From 13-2-20CM-68-14 sp051955535 (GTDB lineage: Bacteria > Actinomycetota > Thermoleophilia > Gaiellales > Gaiellaceae), in NCBI GenBank assembly GCA_051955535.1, contig JBQCGP010000085.1:65663-129662 (forward strand): 64,000 bases of DNA, given 5' to 3'. Every line of letters starts with the position of its first letter. The stretch's first letter is position 1. Shown here in pieces: positions 33,719 to 42,483 of this stretch. The notes below the pieces were generated by a model. The model saw nothing but the letters and a program-made list of their open reading frames with translations, did not search any database and was not told the DNA's origin. The position numbers and the translations under genes were made by a program.

Positions 33719-33792
33719 TGGGGCGTAGCCAAGTGGTAAGGCAGCGGGTTTTGGTCCCGCGATCCCAGGTTCGAATCCTGGCGCCCCAGCCA
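33719..33792 (+). tRNA. tRNA-Gln (anticodon TTG), CCA encoded
   Basis: A cloverleaf folds over 33719-33792. The acceptor stem TGGGGCG pairs with CGCCCCA. The D loop is AGTGGTAAGGC. The anticodon stem GCGGG/CCCGC has loop TTTTGGT, giving TTG. The T-arm is CCAGG-TTCGAAT-CCTGG. The discriminator base is G and a 3' CCA is encoded. It lies 11 bases upstream of glmU and is probably transcribed on its own. Confidence 0.96.
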
Positions 33793-33803
33793 TCTCTGAG
33801 CTG

Positions 33804-35144
33804 ATGACGCAAACCCTCGCAACCGTGATCATGGCCGGGGGCCTCGGGACGCGAATGCGGTCCGAGACGCCGAAGCACCTCCACACGCTGCTCGGCCGGC
33901 GAATGGTCGACTGGGTGATCGACGCCGCGAGGCCGCTTTCGCCGGATCCACTCGTCGTCGTCACTTCGCCGGAGACGGAGGACGCGATCGCCGAGGATGG
34001 GATCGCGATCGCACTCCAACCAGAGGCACGCGGAACAGGCGACGCCGTCGTGGCGGCTCACCCCGCGCTCGACGGCTTCGAGGGCGACATCCTCGTCCTT
34101 TCCGGTGACTCGCCGCTGCTGACGCCCGAGCTGCTCGAAGGCCTCGTCCTCGCCCACCGCGCCGGAGGGGCGGCGGCAACCGTCCTCACGTTCGAGCCGG
34201 ATCGTCCGATGCCGTACGGGCGGATCGTTCGAGACGGCGACGAAACGATCGAGGCGATCATCGAGGATCGCGACGCGACGGACGAGCAGCGGCGGATCCG
34301 CGAGCTCAACTCGTCGACGTACGTCTTCTCCGCCCCCGAGCTCTGGTCGGCGTTGAACGGCCTGAAGCCGGACAACGCACAGGGCGAGCTCTACCTAACC
34401 GACACCGTTCGGGCGCTCGCGCAGGCCGGCAAGACCGTCGCAGCCTTCAAAGCGGACGATCCCGACGCCCCAGTCGGGATCAACACGCGCGCGGACCTCG
34501 CGTGGGCCGGTGCGATCCTTCGCGACCGGATCAACGACCAGCACATGCTCGCCGGTGTGACGCTCGTCGACCCGCAGACGACCTGGATCGATCCTTCCGT
34601 CGAGCTCGAGCCCGACTCCGTCGTCCATCCTTTCACGGTGCTCCGCGGTGATACGCGCGTCGGCCGTGGCGCAGAGATCGGCCCGCATGTCGTCGCCATC
34701 GACGCCGAGATCGGCGAGGGCGCATTAGTTGGGCCATTCTGTTACCTTCGCCCCGGAACCGCGCTGGCAAGCGGCGCGAAGGCGGGCACGTTCGTCGAGC
34801 TCAAGAACGCCAGGATCGGGAGAGGGACAAAGGTGCCGCACCTGTCCTACATCGGCGACGCCGAGATCGGCCCCGAAACGAACATCGGCGCGGGCGCGAT
34901 CACGGCCAACTATCCGCACGAGCCCGGCAGGCCGAAGGGACGGACGAAGATCGGGCGCAACGTCAGGACCGGCGTCCAGAATGCCTTTGTTGCGCCAATC
35001 GAGATCGGCGACGACGCGTGGATTGCGGTCGGCTCCGTCATCACGGACGACGTGCCGCCCGGCTCGCTCGCGGGTTTCGCGCCGCGCCAGGTGACGAAGG
35101 AAGGGCACGTCTACGACAAGCACGGAAGGCCAACAGATGACTGA
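33804..35144 (+). CDS. glmU: Bifunctional UDP-N-acetylglucosamine pyrophosphorylase / glucosamine-1-phosphate N-acetyltransferase
   Basis: The protein has 446 residues. The N-terminal uridyltransferase has VIMAGGLGTRMRSETPKHLH; PYGRIVRDGDETIEAIIEDR and QGELYLTDTV are typical. The C-terminal half is a left-handed beta-helix with hexapeptide repeats (YIGDAEIGPETNIGAGAITA, then NYPHEPGRPKGRTKIGRNV) carrying the acetyltransferase site. It makes UDP-GlcNAc for peptidoglycan. It overlaps prs by 8 bases, the usual gene pair. Confidence 0.96.
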   Translation: MTQTLATVIMAGGLGTRMRSETPKHLHTLLGRRMVDWVIDAARPLSPDPLVVVTSPETEDAIAEDGIAIALQPEARGTGDAVVAAHPALDGFEGDILVLSGDSPLLTPELLEGLVLAHRAGGAAATVLTFEPDRPMPYGRIVRDGDETIEAIIEDRDATDEQRRIRELNSSTYVFSAPELWSALNGLKPDNAQGELYLTDTVRALAQAGKTVAAFKADDPDAPVGINTRADLAWAGAILRDRINDQHMLAGVTLVDPQTTWIDPSVELEPDSVVHPFTVLRGDTRVGRGAEIGPHVVAIDAEIGEGALVGPFCYLRPGTALASGAKAGTFVELKNARIGRGTKVPHLSYIGDAEIGPETNIGAGAITANYPHEPGRPKGRTKIGRNVRTGVQNAFVAPIEIGDDAWIAVGSVITDDVPPGSLAGFAPRQVTKEGHVYDKHGRPTDD

Positions 35145-36192
35145 GACGGTCGCCCTCCCCGGCCTCGAGACCACGGAGCCACCGGAGGTCGCGCCCACAC
35201 CCGTCATGGGGCACTGGATCGAGCGTGGACCGCAGAAGCGGCTGATGGTCTTCTCCGGCCGCTCACATCCCGACCTGGCCGACGCGATCGCGGGCCACCT
35301 CGGGGTCGAGCTCGGCGAGATCGAGCTGGAGACTTTCGCGAACGGCGAGACGTACTGCCGTTACCTCGAGTCGATTCGCGGTGCAGACGTCTTCCTTGTC
35401 CAGACCGGTTGCGAGCCGATCGACCGCCACCTGATGGAGCTCGCGTTCATGGTTCAGGCCGCCAAGCTGGCGTCGGCGAAGCGGATCACGGCCGTGATGC
35501 CGCTGTTCCCGTACGCACGTCAGGATCGCAAGGCCAAGCCGCGTGAGCCCATTTCCGCTCGGCTCGTCGCGGACATGCTCCAGCTCGCGGGAGCCGACCG
35601 CGTGCTGACGATGGACCTCCATGCGGGGCAGATCCAGGGCTTCTTCACGATCCCGGTCGACCACATGACGGCGCTGCCGCTCTTCGCTCGGCATTTCCGC
35701 GACCTCGGCTTGACCGGCGAGAACGTCGTCTCGGTCTCGCCGGACGCCGGCCGCGCCAAGATGGCGGTCCGGTTCTCGGAGATGATCGAGGGGACGTTCG
35801 CGATCATGCACAAGACTCGTCCGGAACGCGATCTGGCCGAGGTCACCGAGATCACCGGGCGCGTGCGGGACAAGATCGCGATCCTCGGCGACGACGTGAT
35901 CATGACCGGGGGCACGCTGCTCGCCAACGTCGCGGCGCTCCGCGAGCACGGCGTCCGCGAGGTCTGGGTCTTCGCCACGCACGGCCTCTTTTCCGGCGGC
36001 GCGCTCGAGCGGTTCAAGGACTCGGACATCGCGGGGATCGTCGTCACCGACACGGTCCCGATCGATCCGCTCAACCGCCCGCGCAACCTGACCGTGCTGC
36101 CGGTCTCGGGTCTTCTCGCGGAGACGATCATGAACGTCTTCGCCGACGACTCGGTGTCCGCCATCTTCGGCGGCGAGAACCAGCTCTTCTAA
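35137..36192 (+). CDS. prs: Ribose-phosphate pyrophosphokinase
   Basis: The protein has 351 residues, about 35 longer at the N-terminus than the usual enzyme (extra TETVALPGLETTEPPEVA-like segment). Signatures: FANGETYCRYLESIRGADVF, MPLFPYARQDRKAKPREPIS and the metal site DLHAGQIQGFFTIPVDH. The PRPP loop reads GDDVIMTGGTLLANVA instead of the common DDMIDTAGT. It makes PRPP from ribose 5-phosphate and ATP for nucleotide, His and Trp synthesis. Start ATG lies inside the end of glmU. Confidence 0.95.
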   Translation: MTETVALPGLETTEPPEVAPTPVMGHWIERGPQKRLMVFSGRSHPDLADAIAGHLGVELGEIELETFANGETYCRYLESIRGADVFLVQTGCEPIDRHLMELAFMVQAAKLASAKRITAVMPLFPYARQDRKAKPREPISARLVADMLQLAGADRVLTMDLHAGQIQGFFTIPVDHMTALPLFARHFRDLGLTGENVVSVSPDAGRAKMAVRFSEMIEGTFAIMHKTRPERDLAEVTEITGRVRDKIAILGDDVIMTGGTLLANVAALREHGVREVWVFATHGLFSGGALERFKDSDIAGIVVTDTVPIDPLNRPRNLTVLPVSGLLAETIMNVFADDSVSAIFGGENQLF

Positions 36193-36256
36193 GACAGCCT
36201 CGAGCTCGACGAACGACCGCGGGCGGCGGCGCGGCCGGTCCGTCGGTATCCCCGGA

Positions 36257-36457
36257 TTAGTTCCCGGGAATCAGGGCTGCGATGCCGCTGATCCCGTTGC
36301 GGATGTTTGTTGAGAGCGTTGTCAGCGCGACCACCACGACGAGGGTAATGACGGCCAGGACGACTCCGTACTCGGCCATGGTCTGCCCCTCCTGGCGCCG
36401 GAAGGCGTTCCTTGCCCCGGACGCGGAGACCTGCCAACGAGCAACGAGCTTGATCAC
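36257..36457 (-). CDS. Flp/Fap-type pilin (orphan)
   Basis: The product has 66 residues. AGGAAGG at 36466-36472 lies 8 bases before GTG 36457, which favours that start; ATG 36463 is close behind. A basic leader (ARWQVSASGARNAFRRQ) is followed by EGQTMAEYGVVLAVITLVVV and ALTTLSTNIRNGISGIAAL. This is the Flp pilin plan, with the conserved Glu and Tyr in the hydrophobic helix. No tad assembly genes or prepilin peptidase are in the window, so assembly would depend on genes elsewhere. Convergent with prs. Confidence 0.82.
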   Translation of the reverse strand: MIKLVARWQVSASGARNAFRRQEGQTMAEYGVVLAVITLVVVVALTTLSTNIRNGISGIAALIPGN

Positions 36458-36555
36458 TCGCATCACCTTCCTGTCTGGGCGTGGCCGCGCCGCCGGTTTG
36501 AGTCGGTTGTCTCGTGAATCGTCCGGCGGCGGCGCCGACCGTATCCCTCGCCCGA

Positions 36556-36774
36556 GGCGTCGCTTGCGACGCCGACCTGGAGGCCGTGCGGGCTTTGCCC
36601 GTGCGGCCGTCTCGACCCGGCCTTTGGATCGCGGAGGACCGCGTTGCGGGATCGAGTGTTATGCGCGCGCTTGCGACGCCGACCTGGAGGCCGTGCGGGC
36701 TTTGCCCGTGCGGCCGTCTCGACCCGGCCCTTGGATCGCGAAGGCACGGCGTTGCGCGAGACGAGTGTTATGCG
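36556..36774. repeat. Two tandem copies of Family A element within a 107-bp direct duplication
   Basis: Segments 36561-36667 and 36668-36774 are direct repeats of 107 bases, nearly identical over the first 65 and diverging slightly toward the ends, both ending in GAGTGTTATGCGC. Each holds the second hairpin GGCCGtGCGGGC-TTT-GCCCGtGCGGCC (36582-36608 and 36689-36715). The first also has the full palindrome GGCGTCGCTTGCGACGCC (36556-36573). They fill most of the 327-base gap between the pilin gene and rplY and may supply part of the rplY promoter (TACACT, 36780-36785). Confidence 0.8.
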
Positions 36775-36793
36775 CTCGCTACACTTCGCCGCC

Positions 36794-37516
36794 GTGGCCG
36801 GCGAGCGAGTGAAGCTGTCCGTGCGCGAGCGCGAGGGCCGTGGAACCGGCGACTCGCGCCGCCTGCGGCGTCAAGGTCTGATACCCGGCGTCCTCTACGG
36901 ACGTGGGCAGCAGCCGCATGCGTTCTGCGTCGACGAGCGCGAGTTGCGGCGCGTCCTCACGGGCGACTCCGGCCTCCACGCGATCCTGGACGTCACGCTT
37001 GATGGCCAGTCGAGCTCGCACGCCTCGATCCTCAAGGACTACCAGGTGCATCCCGTCCGCGGGCACCTGATCCACGTCGACCTCCAGGAGGTGCGGCTCG
37101 ACCAGCCGATCCAGGCGCAGGTCGTCGTGGAGCTCGTCGGCGACCCGGAGGGCGTCAAGGAGGGCGGCGTGCTGTCGCAGGTGCAGCGTGAGATCAACGT
37201 CGAGGCTCTGCCGTTGGAAATTCCGGAGCGCCTCGAGCTCGACGTAAGCGGGATGGCGATCGGCGACACGCTCCGTCTCGCCGACCTGCCGCCGCACGAG
37301 GGCGTCGCGTATCTCGACGATCCCGAGGAGACGGTGCTCGCCACGGTGACGATGCCGACGCGGATCGTCGAGCCCGAGCCGGAGGAAGAGGAGCTCGAGG
37401 AGGGCGAGGAGCTGGCCGAAGGCGAGCTGCCGGAGGGCGAGGAGTCGCCGGAGGGCGCCGAGGCGGCCGAGCCGGAGGCGGACGCTGCCGGCGAGCAGGG
37501 CACCGCAGAGGGTTAG
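36794..37516 (+). CDS. rplY: Large-subunit ribosomal protein bL25 (Ctc form)
   Basis: The protein has 240 residues from GTG 36794, which lies 8 bases after TACACT; ATG 36770 would add 8 residues. The L25 domain (VREREGRGTGDSRRLRRQGL followed by IPGVLYGRG) and the TL5/Ctc C-terminal beta domain (ALPLEIPERLELDVSGMAIG) are complete. They are followed by a very acidic tail (EEEELEEGEELAEGELPEG). It binds 5S rRNA. The usual neighbour pth follows after 3 bases. Confidence 0.93.
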   Translation: MAGERVKLSVREREGRGTGDSRRLRRQGLIPGVLYGRGQQPHAFCVDERELRRVLTGDSGLHAILDVTLDGQSSSHASILKDYQVHPVRGHLIHVDLQEVRLDQPIQAQVVVELVGDPEGVKEGGVLSQVQREINVEALPLEIPERLELDVSGMAIGDTLRLADLPPHEGVAYLDDPEETVLATVTMPTRIVEPEPEEEELEEGEELAEGELPEGEESPEGAEAAEPEADAAGEQGTAEG

Positions 37517-37519
37517 CCC

Positions 37520-38113
37520 GTGCGGCTTTTCCGTCGGGGCGAGCGTGCCTCGACGCTGGATCTGCTGATCGTTGGGCTCGGAAACCCCGGGCGCGAACAC
37601 GAGCGCGACCGCCACAACGCTGGGTGGCTCGTCCTCGACGAGCTAGGACACCGGCTCGACGCGAGCTGGCGCGGCAAGTTCTCGGGACAACTCGCGGAGG
37701 TTCGGCTCGACGGACTGCGGCTCGCGCTGCTGAAGCCGGAGACCTACATGAACCTCGTCGGCGGCTCGGCGGCGGCCGCGGCGCGGTACTTCAAGGTCGA
37801 ACCGGAGCGGCTGCTGATCGTCCACGACGACGTCGACCTCGAGGCGGGACGGCTCCAGGCCCGCGCCGGCGGCGGTCTCGCCGGCCACAACGGGCTGCGC
37901 TCGCTCGCGCAAGCGCTCGGGACGCAGGACTTCCTGCGGCTGCGGATCGGCGTTGGCAGGCCGGGCCGTGGCGACCACCGCTCCGTGGCCGACTACGTGC
38001 TGTCGTCTTTCGAGCCGGAGGAAGACGTCGACGCGCTCGTCTCGCGCTCCGCCGATGCTGTGGAGACGATCGCCAGCGACGGGCTCGAGGCCGCACAACA
38101 GCGCTTCAACTGA
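37520..38113 (+). CDS. pth: Peptidyl-tRNA hydrolase
   Basis: The protein has 197 residues from GTG 37520. It opens LLIVGLGNPGREHERDRHNA, with the catalytic His in RHNAGW. KPETYMNLVGGSAAAAARYF, VHDDVDLEAGRLQAR, GGGLAGHNGLRSLAQALG and LRIGVGRPGRG follow, in the order of the Pth family. It recycles peptidyl-tRNAs dropped from stalled ribosomes. Co-directional with rplY and mfd. Confidence 0.95.
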   Translation: MRLFRRGERASTLDLLIVGLGNPGREHERDRHNAGWLVLDELGHRLDASWRGKFSGQLAEVRLDGLRLALLKPETYMNLVGGSAAAAARYFKVEPERLLIVHDDVDLEAGRLQARAGGGLAGHNGLRSLAQALGTQDFLRLRIGVGRPGRGDHRSVADYVLSSFEPEEDVDALVSRSADAVETIASDGLEAAQQRFN

Positions 38114-38141
38114 CCGCGTCACGCGTACGATGCATGCCGGG

Positions 38142-38163
38142 CGGAACCGCGGGTTCCGTCTTT
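38142..38163 (+). terminator. Hairpin with short T-rich tail between pth and mfd
   Basis: CGGAACC (38142-38148), loop GCG and GGTTCCG (38152-38158) form a perfect 7-base stem followed by TCTTT. This looks like an intrinsic terminator for the rplY-pth message. It ends only a few bases before the mfd start codon, so it could also act as a hairpin at the mfd 5' end. Confidence 0.5.
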
Positions 38164-38167
38164 CGTG

Positions 38168-41100
38168 ATGGACCGACCCGTCTTGCACGCATTCGTGGAC
38201 GAGCTCGTCTCCGACGAGCGGCTCGCCGCCTTCGCGGAGGCGCTGCCGACCCGTGCCCGCGTCTCCGAGCCGGCCCTGCCGTTCCTGCTGGCGTCGCTGC
38301 ACGAGCACCTCGACCGAGGGCTCGTCTGCGCCCTCCCTGAGGATGCCGATGCCCGCGACGCCGCGGAGGCCGCCGCGTGGTTCCTTGGCGAGGAACGCGT
38401 CGCCCTCCTGCCGAGCCGCGGCGTTCATTGGGGCTCGGGCCTCGAGCCGCCGCCCCACCTCGTGGGCGAAAGGGCGCGCGCTCTCGACGTGCTGGAGCGC
38501 GGCGGGCTCGTCTGCGCTTCCGCTGCCGCGCTGGCCGAGGGGATGCCGCCGCCAGAGGAGCGGCCGGAGCCGATCGAGGTCGCGCAGGGAAAGGACCCCG
38601 GGATCGACGCTCTCGCCGAGAGCTTCGCGCTCGCCGGCTACGAGCGCGTGGAGCGTGTCGAGGAGCGCGGCCAGTTCGCAGTCCGCGGCGGCCTGGTCGA
38701 CGTCTTCCCGACCACCGGCCGCGAGCCGCTGCGTATCGAGCTCTTTGGCGACGAGATCGAGTCGATCCGCGCTTTCTCGCCGTTCACACAGCGCGCGCTC
38801 CACCCAGTCGAAAGCGCTCGCGTCTACGCCGGCGCCGAGCGGCGCCCGGACCTGCTCGAGCCGACGGTCCGGGACGACGAGGAGGGCACGCCGCCGGTCC
38901 CGGACGACCTCGTGCCGCCGCTCGACCGGGTGCCCGACCTTGTCTGGGAGGCCGACGAGGTGAGGAAGGTGATGCTCGAGGAGCTGAACATCGAAGCCGA
39001 TCTGGCGGGCTCGACCGACCTCGACCCGCTGCCGGCGAACCAGCCTTTTTCCTTTGAGGCGCAGCGGCCGGCGCTCGCCGCGCGCGGGCTCTCGGAGGCA
39101 GAGAACGAGCTTGGCGCCCTCGTTCGCGCAGGGCAGCGCGTGGTCGTGGCGTTCCCGCACCGCGGCGAGGCCCTGCGGACGCAGAACCTGCTGCGCCGAG
39201 TCGACGCGCGACTGTTCGAACCGGGCGAGCCGCTGCCCGACGAGGCAGAGCTCCTGTTCGCCGTCGCACCGGCGCGGCGGGGCTTCGTCTGGCGCGAGCT
39301 CGGCCTCGTTCTGCTTCCCGACACGCAGGTCTTCCGCAAGAGGCCGCGCCGCCCGGCGGCGGTCGGGCGCGCTCTCCAGAGCTTCGCCGACCTGCGAACG
39401 GGCGACTACGTCGTCCACGAGGACCACGGCGTCGGCCGCCTTCAGGCGTTCGAGACGAAGGAGGTCGCCGGCGTCACGCGCGACTATCTGCTGCTGGCCT
39501 TTCGAGGCGAGGACCGCCTGTACGTCCCGCACGAGCAGATCGGCAAGGTCTCCCGCTACGTGGGCGCCGATAGCCGGGCGCCCGCGCTTTCCAAGCTCGG
39601 GGGCAAGGCCTGGCAAAACCTGAAGAGCCGGGCCCGCGCCAGCTTGCGCGAGCTCGCCGGCGAGCTGCTCGCCCTTTATGCGCGCCGCCAGCAGGCCGAG
39701 GGCGAGTCGTTCGAGCTCGAGAACGAGTGGCTCGAGCGGCTCGAGGCGGAGTTCCCGTACCGCGAGACCGAGGACCAGCAGCGCGCGATCGAGGCGGTCA
39801 AGGAAGATCTCGAGGCGCCCCGGCCGATGGACCGCCTCGTGTGCGGGGACGTCGGCTTCGGCAAGACCGAGGTGGCGGTGCGCGCCGCCTTCGCCGTCGC
39901 ACTGAACGGCAAGCAGACGCTGATGCTGGTCCCGACCACGGTCCTTGCTCAGCAGCACTGGAACACCTTCAGAGAGCGGTACCGAGATTTTCCCGTGCGC
40001 GTGGAAATGGTTTCCCGCTTCCGCCCTCCGTCGGAGCAGAAGCAAGTCCTCGGCGACTTTTCCGCAGGAAAAGTCGACGTGCTGATCGGTACACACCGCG
40101 TCCTCTCCCGCGACGTGATCCCCAAGCAGCTCGGCCTGATCGTCGTCGACGAGGAGCAGCGCTTCGGCGTTGCCCAAAAGGAGCTGCTGCGCCAGCTCCG
40201 GCTCGAGGTCGATGTGCTCAGCATGAGCGCGACACCCATCCCGCGGACGCTGCACATGTCGCTGTCGGGCCTGCGTGATATCTCCGTGATCGAGACGCCG
40301 CCGCAGGGGCGCCGCCCGATCCGCACCTTCGTCGGCGAATACGACGAAGAGCTCGTCCAAACTGCCCTGCGCCGCGAGCAGGAGCGTGGGGGACAGTCGT
40401 TCTACCTCCACAACCGCGTCGAGACGATCGACGAGGCGGCCGAGCGCCTGCGCCAGCTATGTCCAGAGTTGCGCTTCATCGTCGCGCACGGACAGATGCG
40501 CGAGAAGGAGCTCGAGGATCACATGCTCTCCTTCCTCGCCGGAGACGCGGACGTGCTTGTCTCGACGACGATCATCGAGTCGGGTCTCGACATCCCGCAG
40601 GCGAACACGCTGATCGTCGAGCGCGCCGATACGCTCGGGCTCGCCCAGCTCTACCAGATTCGCGGCCGCGTGGGCCGCTCAGACGTGACGGCACACGCCT
40701 ACCTCTTCTATCCGGACTCGCGGGAGCTGACATCGGAGGCGCGGGCCCGGCTAGCGACGCTCGCCGACCACACCGAGCTCGGCGCCGGCTTCTCGATCGC
40801 GATGCGCGACCTGGAGATCCGCGGCGCGGGCGACCTGCTAGGCGCCGAACAGTCCGGCCACGTCGCGGCTCTCGGCTTCGAGCTCTACGTCGAGCTGCTC
40901 GGCGAGGCCGTCGCCGAGCTTTCGGGACAGCGGCGCACGGTTGCGAGGCCGGTCAGGGTCGATGCGCGCGTCGACGCCTACGTGCCCGCTGCCTACATCG
41001 GCTCCGAGGCGCTCAAGATCGACCTCCATCGGCGACTCGCGCTCACCGAGGACGAGGACGAGCTGCGCGAGCTCCAGGCCGCCACCGAAGATCGTTACGG

Positions 41101-41371
41101 TCCGCTTCCGGAGCCTGTCGTGAACCTGTTCGCGATCCAGGAGGCGAAGCTCAAGCTGGCTCGGCTCGGCGCGGACTACCTCGTCTTCCGCGGCGGCCGG
41201 GCGACCGTCGGGCCGGTCGAGCTGGGCTCGGGAGAGCTTCGGGCCTTGCGCGGGCGCGTCGACACGGCCGTCTACACGACCGCACGCAGGGAGGTTTCGT
41301 TAAGGGACGAAGAATTCGACGGAGCCCTCCGACTTGTCGATGCTATGCTCGAAACGCGCCAAGCGGCCTGA
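38168..41371 (+). CDS. mfd: Transcription-repair coupling factor Mfd
   Basis: The protein has 1067 residues from ATG 38168, with GTG immediately before it. Parts in order: UvrB-like N-terminal domain (EPLRIELFGDEIESIRAFSP), RNA-polymerase interaction domain near 395 (DLRTGDYVVHEDHGVGRLQA), RecG-like helicase (LVCGDVGFGKTEVAVRAAFA; VVDEEQRFGVAQKELL; TIIESGLDIPQANTLI), and a C-terminal TRCF domain. It pushes stalled RNA polymerase off DNA and recruits UvrA. Slightly shorter than the typical 1150 residues. Confidence 0.96.
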   Translation: MDRPVLHAFVDELVSDERLAAFAEALPTRARVSEPALPFLLASLHEHLDRGLVCALPEDADARDAAEAAAWFLGEERVALLPSRGVHWGSGLEPPPHLVGERARALDVLERGGLVCASAAALAEGMPPPEERPEPIEVAQGKDPGIDALAESFALAGYERVERVEERGQFAVRGGLVDVFPTTGREPLRIELFGDEIESIRAFSPFTQRALHPVESARVYAGAERRPDLLEPTVRDDEEGTPPVPDDLVPPLDRVPDLVWEADEVRKVMLEELNIEADLAGSTDLDPLPANQPFSFEAQRPALAARGLSEAENELGALVRAGQRVVVAFPHRGEALRTQNLLRRVDARLFEPGEPLPDEAELLFAVAPARRGFVWRELGLVLLPDTQVFRKRPRRPAAVGRALQSFADLRTGDYVVHEDHGVGRLQAFETKEVAGVTRDYLLLAFRGEDRLYVPHEQIGKVSRYVGADSRAPALSKLGGKAWQNLKSRARASLRELAGELLALYARRQQAEGESFELENEWLERLEAEFPYRETEDQQRAIEAVKEDLEAPRPMDRLVCGDVGFGKTEVAVRAAFAVALNGKQTLMLVPTTVLAQQHWNTFRERYRDFPVRVEMVSRFRPPSEQKQVLGDFSAGKVDVLIGTHRVLSRDVIPKQLGLIVVDEEQRFGVAQKELLRQLRLEVDVLSMSATPIPRTLHMSLSGLRDISVIETPPQGRRPIRTFVGEYDEELVQTALRREQERGGQSFYLHNRVETIDEAAERLRQLCPELRFIVAHGQMREKELEDHMLSFLAGDADVLVSTTIIESGLDIPQANTLIVERADTLGLAQLYQIRGRVGRSDVTAHAYLFYPDSRELTSEARARLATLADHTELGAGFSIAMRDLEIRGAGDLLGAEQSGHVAALGFELYVELLGEAVAELSGQRRTVARPVRVDARVDAYVPAAYIGSEALKIDLHRRLALTEDEDELRELQAATEDRYGPLPEPVVNLFAIQEAKLKLARLGADYLVFRGGRATVGPVELGSGELRALRGRVDTAVYTTARREVSLRDEEFDGALRLVDAMLETRQAA

Positions 41372-41402
41372 GGGTCGGGCCTCGCTTGGCGATTCGCACG
41401 TC

Positions 41403-42473
41403 ATGAAGCATTTTCGTCTAGTTCCCATCCTCGCCTTCGTGGCGCTGTTCGTTGCCGCCTGTGGTGGCAGCAGCGGCCCCAAGTCTGTGCCGAGCGACGC
41501 CGTCGCGGTCGTCGGCAGCGACACGATCTCGAAGGCGCAGTTCGCCGTGGTCCTCGCCCAGGCGCAGCGCAGCTACAAGGCGCAGCACAAGGCCTTCCCC
41601 AAGCCGGGATCGGCGACCTACGGGACGATCCGGGCGCAGATCATGCAGTTCCTGGTCGAGCGCGACGAGTACAGCCAGAAGGCCAAGGACCTCGGCGTCA
41701 CGGTGACCGACAAGGACGTTCAGAACCGGCTCAACCAGATCAAGCAGCAGTACTTCGGCGCGACCAATCCAGGTCAGAAGCCGAAGTCGCAGGCCGAGAT
41801 CGAGAAGCTCTACCAGGAGCAGCTGAAAGCGCAGGGCTTGACAGACAAGGACGTGACAGACGGGATCCGCGCCCAGTTGATCCGCGAGAAGATCTCCGAG
41901 AAGGTGACGAACAACGTCAAGGTCTCGGACGGCGACGCCAAGAAGTACTACGACCAACACAAGGCGCAGTACGAGCAGCCTGCGCAGCCGGAGAGCCGCG
42001 ATGTCCGCCACATCCTCGTCAAGAGCCAGGCGAAAGCGCAGTCGATCTACAACCAGCTGAAGGGTGGCGCCGACTTCTCGAAGCTGGCGCTCAAGTACTC
42101 GATCGACCCGAGCAAGACGAGCGGAGGCCGGCTGACCGTCTGCAAGGAGCGAACCGTCACCTGTCAGCTGAAGACGGTCGCGCCCTTCGAGAAGGTGGCC
42201 TTCTCGCTGAAGACGAACGAGATCTCGAAGCCGGTGCACACGCAGTTCGGCTGGCACGTCATCCAGGCGCTCGGCCCGGTCAACCCCGCGAAGAAGAAGA
42301 GCGAGATCCCGTTCGACCAGGTGAAGGCGGCGATCAAGCAGACCGAGGTGCAGCAGAAGAAGCAGGACTCCTTCAACAAGTGGTGGAACGACACCAAGAA
42401 GGAATTCAGCAAGAAGACGAAGTACCAGGCCGGCTACGAGCCGCCGGCCTCGCAGACGAGCACCACCGGTTAG
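41403..42473 (+). CDS. PrsA/SurA-like peptidyl-prolyl isomerase lipoprotein
   Basis: The protein has 356 residues from ATG 41403. The signal peptide ends in a lipobox with Cys (LFVAACGGSSG). A SurA_N-like helical region (QRSYKAQHKAFPKPGSATYG) comes first. A parvulin domain follows (SRDVRHILVKSQAKAQSIYN; FGWHVIQALGPV), and it ends in a Lys-rich helix. It is expected outside the membrane, helping secreted proteins fold. The family is common in Gram-positive bacteria; the gene stands between mfd and mazG. Confidence 0.9.
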   Translation: MKHFRLVPILAFVALFVAACGGSSGPKSVPSDAVAVVGSDTISKAQFAVVLAQAQRSYKAQHKAFPKPGSATYGTIRAQIMQFLVERDEYSQKAKDLGVTVTDKDVQNRLNQIKQQYFGATNPGQKPKSQAEIEKLYQEQLKAQGLTDKDVTDGIRAQLIREKISEKVTNNVKVSDGDAKKYYDQHKAQYEQPAQPESRDVRHILVKSQAKAQSIYNQLKGGADFSKLALKYSIDPSKTSGGRLTVCKERTVTCQLKTVAPFEKVAFSLKTNEISKPVHTQFGWHVIQALGPVNPAKKKSEIPFDQVKAAIKQTEVQQKKQDSFNKWWNDTKKEFSKKTKYQAGYEPPASQTSTTG

Positions 42474-42483
42474 TCTCACCTCC

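Noticed and set aside
37643..40411. 922-codon minus-strand frame across pth and mfd
   Set aside because: Third-position GC bias of mfd leaves the opposite strand open; no family resemblance, and Mfd on the plus strand is certain.
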